Assembly: GCA_003342895.1 (NCBI GenBank)
Contig: PTFA01000087.1
Coordinates: forward strand, 2,132,708-2,196,707
Direction: 5' to 3'
From: Casuarius casuarius
Lineage: Eukaryota; Chordata; Aves; Casuariiformes; Casuariidae
Length of the DNA: 64,000 nt
Below, in pieces: positions 13,460 through 25,400 of the stretch. The notes beneath the pieces were generated by a model. That model did not search any database, was not told where the DNA came from, and saw only the letters and a list, made by a program, of their open reading frames with translations. Each line of letters begins with the position of its first letter. Positions within the stretch are counted from its first letter, which is position 1. A program made the position numbers and the translations under genes.

Positions 13460-16400
13460 CTGAAAACAAACAAAAAACAGACAATGTTAGTGCTACACAA
13501 GTTATCAATAAAACTGAAGCTAATTCTCCCTATCCCCAAGTTCCCAAGTTTTTCAATATTTGAAAAGTTACAATTCAAATTTTAGCTGACAAATGCTTTG
13601 TTAAATAACTGCTTTGCCAATCTGTCATCTATATGGAGTAAGTATTTACATTTGCAAAATAAAGCCCCTAGTTTTCAAATTGCTATTATTCATTCACATT
13701 TCACATGAATGACAAGTAGAAACAGAATCTGACTCTGACAAAATACAGAGTATCTCACACAGTATTTACAATACTTCACAGGCAAAAACAGGCCCCCCCA
13801 AAGCTTTTCTATTATATGCTATTTGCTTGGTATAGGGTAATTGGTTGCTAACAATTTAATTTGTTCTCCCTTCCTCTTTATCTATACTTAAACTTTTATT
13901 CATTTCTCAAGCAAAGACATTAAACTTGGTATTTATCCAATTATTTGTTTTTAGAAGGCTTAGGAAAACCCCATGAGCTGTCTGAGTGTTCATTTCCCCT
14001 AAAGAAATAAAACCCTGCTACACAGCTATTCATACATTTCAACAGCTGATCTCAAGTTCAATGAACTTTGAAACCTGAGATATAAACAGTCTTAAACTAA
14101 GAAGTACTGTGAAACCAACATAGCCAGTCATGTGCTGAAAAATCTTTAAAGAATAAATTGGCATTGCATAAACAAAATTAAGAGATAGCAGATTCTCTCT
14201 GCCAAAACCAAACAGAAGTGCAGGAACCTTTAAAACAAGTCACCGTTAAAGAAACAGCTGTAAAAAACAAACCTGTCACCAGACTGTACTCCCATGGGGA
14301 AACAGTAGTTAAGTTCTAATCTAGCAATGTTTCCAAGGCGGAGCACTATTCCCGCACCGTAAGACCATCGAATATACTCTGCCAACTTCTGCAGATGAGC
14401 TCTGGGACCGTCACCTGAAAACAGAAGAGCAAAAGAACAAGAATCAAAGTAGGTTGTCAGGGTGTTCAAAGGCTAACTAAATTTTCAGAGTTACAAAACA
14501 TTACTTAGGAGTATCTACTGCAAAGATTGAAAACTTTATTATCTAACAACTCTCACAAATACCAAATACCTCAAATTAAAACTACATAGATCTAAGATTC
14601 TGTTTGGATTGCTGGTTGATCTTCATTTCCCACCATGAGGTACCTACCCGCGTGATTCTGGAAATGGATACTGAAGATATAATTAAAAATCTTCAGCAAG
14701 TCTCTCTGAATTTCAAAGCAGATTCATCTGCCTGTCAATTGTGCATACAGTGTATCCCTTCCATATAGATGCAGTCTCCATCAAGAAAGGCAGACATCAA
14801 ATATCACTATATCCCAAAACTGATTAAACTGATATTGAGAAACAGAACATTAATATACTCAAATGTATCTTGGAAAAAATGTTGGGGGAAAGAAGAAGAT
14901 CATCCCATAAGCTACCACACCCTCATTTACATTATAATGTCCCTGCTTTTTATTTAGTCCATCCCCCCAAAAATATGAATCCCACTAACAAATCATCTTC
15001 CAACTGCCCTCCAGAACAGTCTAAGATAGCAGGCATTAACCAGTTACCACACTGCTCTGTGAACAACTCCACATCAGGGATGCTACAGTTGGCATTCTAG
15101 CTGTCTTTTCTACATGTTGTGCTAGAATTTATGTAGTGAGCTAATAAAATTACTGCTGTAACTGGCATTCTGCCATATAGACAGGTTAATAGCAATAGCC
15201 TTTTAATGGCCACTGAAATATATGCAGTAAACTGATTTTGAGGAAGCAGACACATAACAGCTCTCCTCTGCTATTTGCTTTTTTATATTTGGATAAGCAG
15301 GTCTTGCTGCATAGAATTCTATTGAGTCTTACCATAGTTAAGATTGCAGAGGTTTCCAGCATTGAGGAAGAAATGCGTTCGGAAAAGGTCTCCAAACCCT
15401 CCCCGGCCTGGCCGGAAAGGGAGAGGGGTGTATAGATGCAAGCCTCCAGCCCAGTAGGCTTCTCCTCCCAAGTAATCACCTAGTTAGAGAAAATGTTGGA
15501 AGCAAAGCATTTACTCTGGCATATATTAACAGCATCATTTGTTGAAGATGCAAGAACAGATTAAGTTGTTTTACACTGCACTGCTACCTTATTACAACTC
15601 TTGTTATTTGCTTCTAGCTCTCTCCAACCTCACCACTATCAACTAAAAATTAGCACTTACACAATTCTTTATACCTTCTGAGTGTCTTGCCCTTTTTCCT
15701 TGATGCCTTCACCTAAACAATCTGAGGCATGCACCTCTTGGTGGTTCAGCGACTACCTCCTGAACACCTTTGAAACATTTGCCCTAGTTTTAAAGAAGGG
15801 AAATTGATAACAGTTAAGTAATTAGTCCACAGTAACTGCAAGTCAGCAGCAGAATAAGGAAAAGAACTGAGGAAGCTCCTGTCTCAAACTGCCTTCATAG
15901 ATCACATTACCTTTTCCCTAAGCTATCAAAACATACACCGTACCAAAAAAGGATTTGATATGACTCTTCCTATAACCATCTTTTGGGAACTTCTTAAGCT
16001 TGAAGGTTGTTTACTAAAAGTAAATGTGACATACTAGAAGTTTGAAACCTGGTCACTCCTGTCAACAAAGATCATAAGTCAATCTGAAGACGAAAACGTG
16101 GTTTTAGAAGCTCTCAGTCTTAAAAAAGTAAAAGAAATAGAGTTACCAGAAGAGCAGGAGCTCTGGCTCATCTTCAACTTATTAAAATAAGAGCCATGCA
16201 CTCATGAAATTCACTTTAAAAAGGCATTAGAAAATTGTACATATTCCTGTATACATGAAAGGTCTGAGATTAATACAAAATGAATAAAGATAGAGTAACC
16301 TATGCAAGTCTGAACAAACACTTGATTTACAGAAGTAGTTTAGGGCCTAATTAAGAACTACTGGGCTTTATTCCATTGTGAACTAATAATATAACAACAG

Positions 16401-19400
16401 ATCAAAGACAGACAACACTTCTAAGAAATGCAGAAAGAGAACAATTATTTTAAAGCTACAGAAAGCTTAAGGACAGAATTTGAGTCTTTGATACAAATTA
16501 ACATTCACAATATTGTCAAGGGAGTGGGATTTAGAAGTTTCAGACCTTCACTCTGGGGTCCAATGCTGTACATACTGAATCCACGCACACTTGTTGGTCC
16601 ACCAAGGTAAAACCTAGTGAATACAGTCAAATTTAATTTAGTGTTTAATTTGAAAGGACGTATTTGAAAATATCTAGCAATATTTTAATATCGCTTTTCA
16701 GAATTACAGGTATCTTCATTACAGGTTTAGTAAAAGGCATTTACATAAAAATTCTTGTATTTCATTAAATCTAAATCCTGATTCATTTGAGATAAATTTT
16801 AAAATTTAAGTATTAAAAACCAAAATCAGTACACCTCACTTACAAAGACCAAATTACAACGTTTCTCAGTCCCTTTGTGTCCCAATGTTGAAGAAGAACC
16901 CTGAATTTGAATCTCAAGCTGTTATAATAATTTTCAAAGGAATACTATAGTTAAGATGCCATCACAGGTGAAGCTAACACAATTAACGCTTGGTATTTAT
17001 TGTGAATAAATTTAAGTCTGAATGTTTCCTGCTAGTGATCTTTAATCACAAATATTAGAGTTAAAAATTTGCTAAAAAGCCAAAGATACAGGATAGCTTT
17101 ACTTCTAAAAAGACCTCCTGTCTCTATAGCATTACCTATACCTGATGTGAAATTCTGCAGATACGGTGATATATATTTGAAGGCAGTGCTGCTACACAGC
17201 AAATCATACATTTATACCACCCCAATATGAAAATCAAAAGCATGCCTGAGTATTTACATGGAACTAAAGATAACTAGATGTTTATTTTATTCTCCTCGAA
17301 AACAGAACTGCTTCTCCTGCTTCTCTCTTCTACTGAAGTTTCCTGTATACATTACCTGGGTTGACTGAAAACAATTAAGAAACTTAAAAAAAGCTTAAGT
17401 AGGTTGCTTGCCTATCAGCTATACTAGATGGTTTGTCTCCGATAGGAACCAGCATTCCACCCCAAAGTGATGCTGAAAAAACCTTTGGAGAGAAAAAGAA
17501 AAAGTTGTTTACTAATACGTATTACTGAAATTCCCTAAAAACAGTATTAGTAAAATTCCATTGCTCAGTAACAGGCAGAGGGCCCATTAGTCTGACAAAG
17601 TTATAGATGATCATAGTATATATGCGGATATCACACCTTCAGTAATTGTATTTTCAGGGAACTCTTGATCATTGCTGCCCTCTTTCTATACTATGCAGTG
17701 CTGCATCTTGAAAAAGGCAACACAGCACTTTTAGACCTAGTGCTACTTTAACAGTATCTAAAGGGAACAGTGATCCAGCTCTTACTTTCTCACCAATTTT
17801 CAAGACTTGAAATAAAATAAAACCTACTGACATAAGTTACTCCTGGCAATTTTAAACCCATAGGAAGCTATGTCCAGCAAATAGCTACCAAAAGTGTAAA
17901 CTGTAACCTGCCTGTAAATTACCTTATATTTTAAAGAAACCATCTAACTTCTATAACCCACTATATTGATATCAAGAATGTAAATATCATTACTGCTTAG
18001 CTATAGGGTGATTTTCAGGGGTAAACCTGGTAATAAATACATTTAATCATTTGCCTGCTGTCTATGTATGAAGCAGAAGTATTGCTGTCAAATGGTGAGA
18101 TCTGTTGTTAATAGCTAGGCTAAAGATGTTGAATGATTCGTCTAGCTTACAGCACGCTCCTGCTACCTTCTGTCCTGAAAGTCCCCAGATGCTTCCCCTG
18201 ACATGATCAGGTGTGAGCTCATCATGCGGTACACACGTATCTGGTTACACAACAGTACATGTGCAAAAACCAGTTGTGTGCAAGTCTATGTGCATGAACA
18301 ATGGATCAAAAAATTATGTACACCATGGGATGAGATATGCTTCACTTCCATTCACAACGTAGCCATATTAACTGTCATGGGAAGGAACAGCATCCTCTTT
18401 GTACAGCCGTTAAATTACTTCATAGGAGATTCATGCTGTCTTTCTCAACTAAAGCTCAGGAGATACATATATATACACATACATACATACATACATATAT
18501 ATATATAAAAAAATATATATAAAAATATAAAAAGACAACTGGAAGTGTACTCATCAGGCAATGCCTCTTCTTCCATCACATGAAAAGTGCAAATATAATC
18601 ACATAATAAGAGAGGAGTATAGCAAATGGCCCTAAAATGCCCTTGTATGTTGACCTCGCAGGTCTAACCCAGGAACCTTATTACACTAAGTCTTGTCATA
18701 ATACAACCAAGAAACAGCAAAGCAACAAATTCTCACATCAATCAGTTAATTAACACTTGAACTACGGAAGTAGCTTCAAGTTTTTTAATAGTACTGCTGG
18801 TATAACACTAACATTCTTCCAGTCTCCCAAAATTTCTTCATTATTCCATTCTCTCAGACAACTGTCAAGAGGAATCTTCTGCTCATTTCTTTTTTGCTAT
18901 GCTGGGATGTAAATTATTGAACCTCAAATTTTTAAACCTTCATAATGAAAGTTGGTGTTTTCCTTCCCATTCAGCTATGAGACAAGAACATACAGCATCA
19001 TATCTATGTGATAAAGTACTTTTTTCTGAATTTAGACAGAAATATTTTTAAAACATAGTGAAATTCTTAATAAGAAGGCAGAAAGACACCTATTTTCACC
19101 TATGCTACGTCCGTGCTGTCAAAGCTGCCTGAAATTTAAGGCCTTTATGTTCCATAAGAGGCTGGAGCACATTAAGCACAAACTCGGGAGTGAAGTTTTC
19201 CAGTGTTGTTTCCTCCACAAGAAATCTCGTTGGCTTACACCAGAACTGTTCCGCCAACCAAATCAACATTTCGTAAAAGAGGATGATACTGGAATTTGCT
19301 TCAAAACTGCACCACGACTCCAAATCAAAATGCTAATTTAGACACACCAATCTGCAATGCGCTCTGTGGTCTCATACAAACCTCACAATATTATAAGTCT

Positions 19401-22400
19401 TTCTTATTTGAACTTAAAGTATTCATTGTGCACAAATATGAAGAAGTTCAAAATGTAGCAGTGCAAGCTTACTGTTGTAGCAAAATCAATTTTCCTGTTC
19501 TTTCCCAACAACAAGAAGTCATTACCATATAATATATGCTAAGATTCCAAAATTAGGAAGCATATTTGTAATTTATAAGGATAGAAGAAAAGATAACTGA
19601 AGCCAAGATGGCCAAAATATTCATAATCAGGTGAAAAAGATAACAGAAGATGTAGTAAGTTTTTCAAAAATACACTATTAAGAAAGGACACAAAGGACAG
19701 ATATGACTAACTACTTCTGAAAGAAAAATAGTTCCTATCGTTAAGTGTCAGACAAGTCCTTTTCTTCAAAATGCCCACTTTTCAAGTGACTGTACATGGT
19801 AGGAAGTTAAAGAAAAAAAGCCTATTTCACTTCCAAAAACAAATCAATACCATCAATAATATCTATACCATCCAGCTTCCCTCCCACGATTTTTTGTTCT
19901 AATCCATCGTCAAAATTCATCATAAGATAGAGATTTTGATAACCTCATTTGTTAACTCACAATTACTAAAATATCGTTTAAAATAATTACCGAATCCCAT
20001 AGAAGTTGCTTATTCAACTGAAATTCAAAATCCTCTTTTAGAAAGCTTACATCTCCGCCTGTATAGCCAGCCAACTCCTGCAAAGACAGAAATCGCAAAA
20101 GCTGTAACAGATATTACATATTTCTTCCCCCACAAAATTCAGCAAGTCTGCACCACCATTAGCATTTTCTTCTGTTAAACACAGAAACATCAGTATGGAG
20201 AGACAACCAAATTTCAGACCAATAAAAAAAGCATACCTGCCCCAAAGAGTAATGAGTACCATTTCTCTCCTCCAAATACTAAACTAGGCTGTCACTTTCT
20301 ATGCCGTTTTGTAAATGAGGACACAACAGAACAGAGCTGGAATATTCAGGACTGTGGCAGACAGGACTTTTGCCTTAAACATTTCTTGGTACATAAGGTG
20401 CAAGCAAACCATAACCCCGAACAAGCCATCTGTTCCCGGCGGAAACAGGACTGAGCTGCTGCGACCCCCGAAGTGGTCTCCCTGCGACCACCTGGGACAC
20501 ACCGAGCCTACGCCGAACCAGGGCACGATCAGGCAGAGACTTTGGGACCTGGACTGTAAATTATTGCTGCTTAGCACAACTTTTATAAAACTTGCTTAGC
20601 ATGAGTAGCTAAATTTGCTGAAGCCTTAGGCAGTGAGAAAGGGCCCCGGAGCTGGTGCAGGCTGGAAAGATAAGGGAGTTACAAGCAGTTTGCATTCCTA
20701 TGCCTCACACTCCAGGAGGGAGGATGTCAAGGCTTTGAAATAAGGCCTGCTTGGGCGCCAGGACCCTGGGAAACAAAGCCTCCCCTCACTGCTGAAACAG
20801 TGTTAATTAGGGGGGGTCTGGATTATATCCTCTTCGTCAGGACCTTGGAAGATAACACCTACTGTCACCGCTGGGGCAGTGCTAATTGCTGGAACAACAC
20901 CTGTTTGTCAGGGCCTTGAGAAAGAAGGGCAGAACCCGAGGAATCAAAACATATTTGTCAGTAGAAACCACAACAGTAAAGATAAGGGAGAAAAGCAGCC
21001 TGCCTAGGAACAATGATGAGACCCAATAAGGGAGCAGGAGACCCCAGACCCAAAAATTACTATTGGTCTGAACTACCGCTTGAGGGGAGGGAAACTTAAT
21101 TCGAAAAGCTATAATTGCCCAGGGATTTCTTTGTTCGGGGTCCCTCTTCGGAGGCACCCAACTCGAGCTGTAACTACTGCACGCGTGTCATTACAATTTA
21201 TTTATTTAATTTGCCTTGATTTGGCTCCGAACTTTTCAGCGGGAACCTAGGGTCGGACCCTGCTCGAGTTGTAACTACTGCACACGCATCACTGAAATTT
21301 ACACCCAGGGTGAAGAGGACCAACGGGACGCCGCTGGATCCACGGGTGGTGATATCTCTTTCTCTCTCTCTCTTTCTCTCTCTCCCCCTTCGCCCTTCCC
21401 CACCTTTTTCCCCCCCACTTCGTGGAAAATAAAGCTAAAAGGTTGTACGATATTTGACCGGTTTTAGTGTCTTAATCTCGTCCTTGGGATCGTAATGAAA
21501 CCCCCCCCGATATTGGATCAGGACAAGGACCCAATACCAAATCTCTTGCTATATTTATCTAGAATCCTGAAGAACCTAAAACAGCCAATTGCATTAATCC
21601 AAAGCAAGCTAAAAGTGACAGGTGACAATCAGTGTTAAAGGCAGCATGTAACAAATAGTATGGTAAATAAACGCTGAATTATATTCACTCTTCTCACTCA
21701 GAAAGGGAATAGTTCACTGCTGCTTAGAGGAACAGAGCCCAGGCAGCAGCACTTCCAGCCCTCATGATGTTCCAGAGCAATCTACTTCTGAAGCACTGCA
21801 TAAGGTTGTGCTTCTGAAGTATTAACTTGTATAGCAGAAAAGCCAGCTTTTCAAATAGCTCTAAACATAACACAAGTAGAAATCATTTTCTGTGCCAAAC
21901 TGATACATGCATGTGCCTTTGACAGTTATTTTTACCAGCCTTTCAATTTTAATTGTAAGACTTAGAAGCTTTGTAAGCAATAGAACCAAAGTAGTGATAC
22001 AAAACAGGAGACAAATACCTACTATCAAGTGTAGAGTGGATACTGTCAGGGATAACGTATCTCATCTAACAATTAATTTAATGCTAATGATGAGATAAAC
22101 TATGGTTGTGCTGGTTGACTGATGGTGTACAAATGAAAATATTCACCTCTAGAAAAAGTGTTTTTTTATGATTTTAAAAGAGACACACTGTAAAGATAAA
22201 AAGTAACTACTGGTCATCCTAATCAATTTAGGATTAATTCTAAGTTTGGGTATCTTTTACATGAACACTAACCAGATAAAATAAGATTTTCTCAAACACA
22301 CATAGAGGTAATATCCAATAATAGTATTAGTGATTTAATATTACCTGATTAATTTTCAGCAAAGCACCTCGTCTTGGCAAGATAGAAGAGTTCCGGGAAT

Positions 22401-25400
22401 CAATTACCATGGCGTGCTGAAAAGAATCAAACAATTATTTTTAGGTTCTCATACCAGCTGAGTATCACAGAGAAACACTATTATTTGCTATCAAAACCTG
22501 CGCATGCAGTGGAAGACAACAGCAGCTCCAGCTAAAGCCAGTGTAGCTGCATGGATTTGGGAACTGAGCTTTGACTTTAGAGGCCACATCAAATATAGTT
22601 ATTTGTCCACTGCACACACAGCAAAATAGCAGCAACAATGTCCCAGGGTGAATCACCAATTTTGTGACAGTAACCTGCAAATAGTTTGTCTCCTGGAATT
22701 TAGGACGTAAAAATTAAAGATGGCAAGCAACCAACACATGCTACGGGAAATAATATTTAGAAAGAGCACAGCAACTCTGCAGGAGGAGGAATGTGACTGT
22801 CCCTCTCTTTTACAAAACAAGACCATATCGCAGAAAGAGATTGGAAACAACAAGAAGGGAGGGGTCTTTTATGCAGCCCTGCAGAAAGAACAAACCAGCC
22901 TATGCACCAGTCAATACGCAACAGTCCACTTTGAAAAAATATTCTCTTTTTTGACCTCCTGGATGAATGGCCAAACAAGGCAAAAGACATTTCGGCAAAA
23001 TACACTACCTACTAAACAAGCAAGACAAAAAGCTGCTTTGGTACTATTCTTCAATTAGGTTAGTCAAAATAACACATGTACTGTTCTAGATAGGAAAAAG
23101 CCTTACAGAGAGAGAAGATTTAAGAGAGTGTCCACTTTCTTCTCGAACAGAAAAGGATGCTGTTCTGGCAAGGCAGCCAAGCTCTCTCCACACACCCTCC
23201 CACTTCAGTGTGTGGTTGGTCTTCCAGATTGGAAACTACAAATAAAGAATTGAGTAAGACATGAACAAAATTTTGCTACAAAATAAAAATAAACATTTTC
23301 CTCAAAATGTTTCTTTTTAAAGTTTATTTATATATGAATCTATGCTTTTTCTTTCCAAACTCCTTAGGTCAATCATTTTTCATTTTGGAGTAAAAGCTAA
23401 TTGTGCTCCAGTCAAAGAATTTCACTCTCTGAATAGGTGCACACTACTTAATCTATCCCAAATGAAAAATATCTTGAAATGGGTTGACGCAGTGGGCCAG
23501 GCAACCAGCTGACTTTCTGAAATGATGCTTCAAGCACTAACAGCTCTGTGGGGGGAAAAGGCTGGCATTTATATTAGGCCGAACTGAGATTGAATTCTAA
23601 GAAAAAGATCAAGAGGCATTACATCTATCATCTTAGAATTGTTGACCTCTTTCAAATAATAATACATTTGTCTCGTGCACAAGTAAAAGTATTTCAATCA
23701 TAAAAAAATTAAGCAAATATTTGCAAGAGCTAGCTGTGACCTGAATTAAATGTAAATGAAGCATGTGTTCCATGAACTCCTGTGCTACACTTACATTAAA
23801 TTCTGTTGATACTCCTCTATCAGTTTCACGAAGAGAGCTCCAAGGGAACTGTCCAGTTACTTTATACAGGTTAACTGAAAAACTGAAACATCGCATTATT
23901 GATAGATTTGAAAGTGAAATTAAATAGGCAGAACTTTAATACAAAAACTTATTGAACCAGCTCTGTTACATTACTTCAAGACTAACATGCCCTCAGTAAA
24001 GTAATAAATTAAATTACTCAATGGAAGAAGCTTTACTAATTGTTTTATATATTGAACTATCATACAGAGGAAAATACTGTAAGAAATAAGTAAAGAAAGA
24101 AATGCTAATAGCTAAAAGTTAGCTTATTATTCTATTATTATTAACAATACTAATAGCCTGCCTGCATTTAAAATTTAACAAGCAGCTACTTTGAATAATT
24201 CTGCGTTAAGTAAAAAATTGAGTAATTTACAGATATCGGTCTTTCAAGAAAAATCCTCACTACTAACATTTTCATTTCCATTCCTACTGCTAAGGCTTAA
24301 GTTTCTGCTAATAAACCATCAGTCAGCAAGAATCTGGTTTGACAATCAGCTCCTAAATTGCATAAAGAGTTCTGGCAGGAAGAAAAAAACATTCTTGTAT
24401 CTGTAAAACACAACTCTGGGCCCAGCACATGTTGGCATAAAGCAAGATTTGCCTAAATTTCAAAGAAACTGTATTTTGCTATTTGTACGTATGTTTTGAA
24501 AAACAGATATGCTTGAAACTACTGCAATTCCTTCATTAAAAAAAGAAATACTCAAAAATGCATTCCCTACTTTCTTTCAAAGTTTCCAGGCTGTGGTTTG
24601 AAGAACGATAGGCCATATGATGTTTCCTTTGTTCCGTATGAGAACTGGAAGGTTACCTTTTCTGCACGTCCAAAGAGATTTGGGAACTTAAGCCCAAGTA
24701 CCTAGAAAAACAGAAAAACATTTCATATCGTTTGCTAACTTGCATCATAATCGTATGCGGAAGATGAGTATATCAACGCTAAGAATGAGAAAATGAAGGC
24801 ACTAAAAAAACAGTCATAACCAAATATGCTTTTCATAAGCACTCTGCACTGGCAGCAAAAACCACCACAATAGCACACATTACAGTTAGTATCATCATCC
24901 AATATTTGTGCTGTTCAGTAGCTGCTGACTTAATTTGCGTTCTCATTGTATCATCATTACTACTACTATTTCAAGCAAAATCTCCCAGCTGGTTTGGAAG
25001 CCTGGGAGCATCAATCTTTGGCATGATAAAGCACTGCTTTGCAACTGCAGGCTTTCCAACTGATCGCTGAGAAAACTACCTGGCAGGCACGGTTCATCAG
25101 AACTGAAGCAAAAAGCCAGTGGAAATTTATCAGTTCGGAGACACTACCCCATAGTTTTGTTTTGAAGAAAAAGACACTTTTGCAATCAGTCCTGACAGCA
25201 GTACAACACATCATTACGATTTTTCAGAAACTACAATTAAACTCTTCTGCCTGTTCAAACACAAATTCCCTGATAATACCAGACATTTGGCAGAAAGGAT
25301 GGAGCATGTTTCTCCCCATCACAGCTTCTACCAGAGCTGTTCTATTGCTGCATGGTTTTTTTTAAAAGAATGTAAAAAAGCTGCCAAATTTGTACAACCA

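Larger units (their letters stand above)
20353..21520 (+). mobile_element. Probable solo LTR of an avian endogenous retrovirus, antisense in SAMM50 intron 9
   Basis: A GC-richer block interrupts the AT-rich intron. On the plus strand it has the parts of a retroviral LTR in order: a long upstream region with imperfect repeats, a TATAAT at 21110–21115, a C/T-rich stretch at about 21358–21420, AATAAA at 21428–21433 and a GT/T-rich tail. My best boundaries are TGTGGCAG at 20353 and TTGGATCA ending at 21520, flanked by GGAC at 20349–20352 and 21521–21524 as a possible 4-base target duplication. No gag, pol or env reading frame accompanies it, so a solo LTR is likely. The boundaries are less sure than the presence of the element, and the family is not identified. 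Confidence 0.6.

Noticed and set aside
18203..18522. 101- and 61-codon frames ending in IHTYIHIYI
   Set aside because: The distinctive part is just the ATAC/AT microsatellite.
20315..20599. Possible retroviral protein fragment in the LTR-like block
   Set aside because: The 94-codon frame crosses the proposed left LTR boundary and shows no motif of a retroviral protein. I treat it as non-coding.
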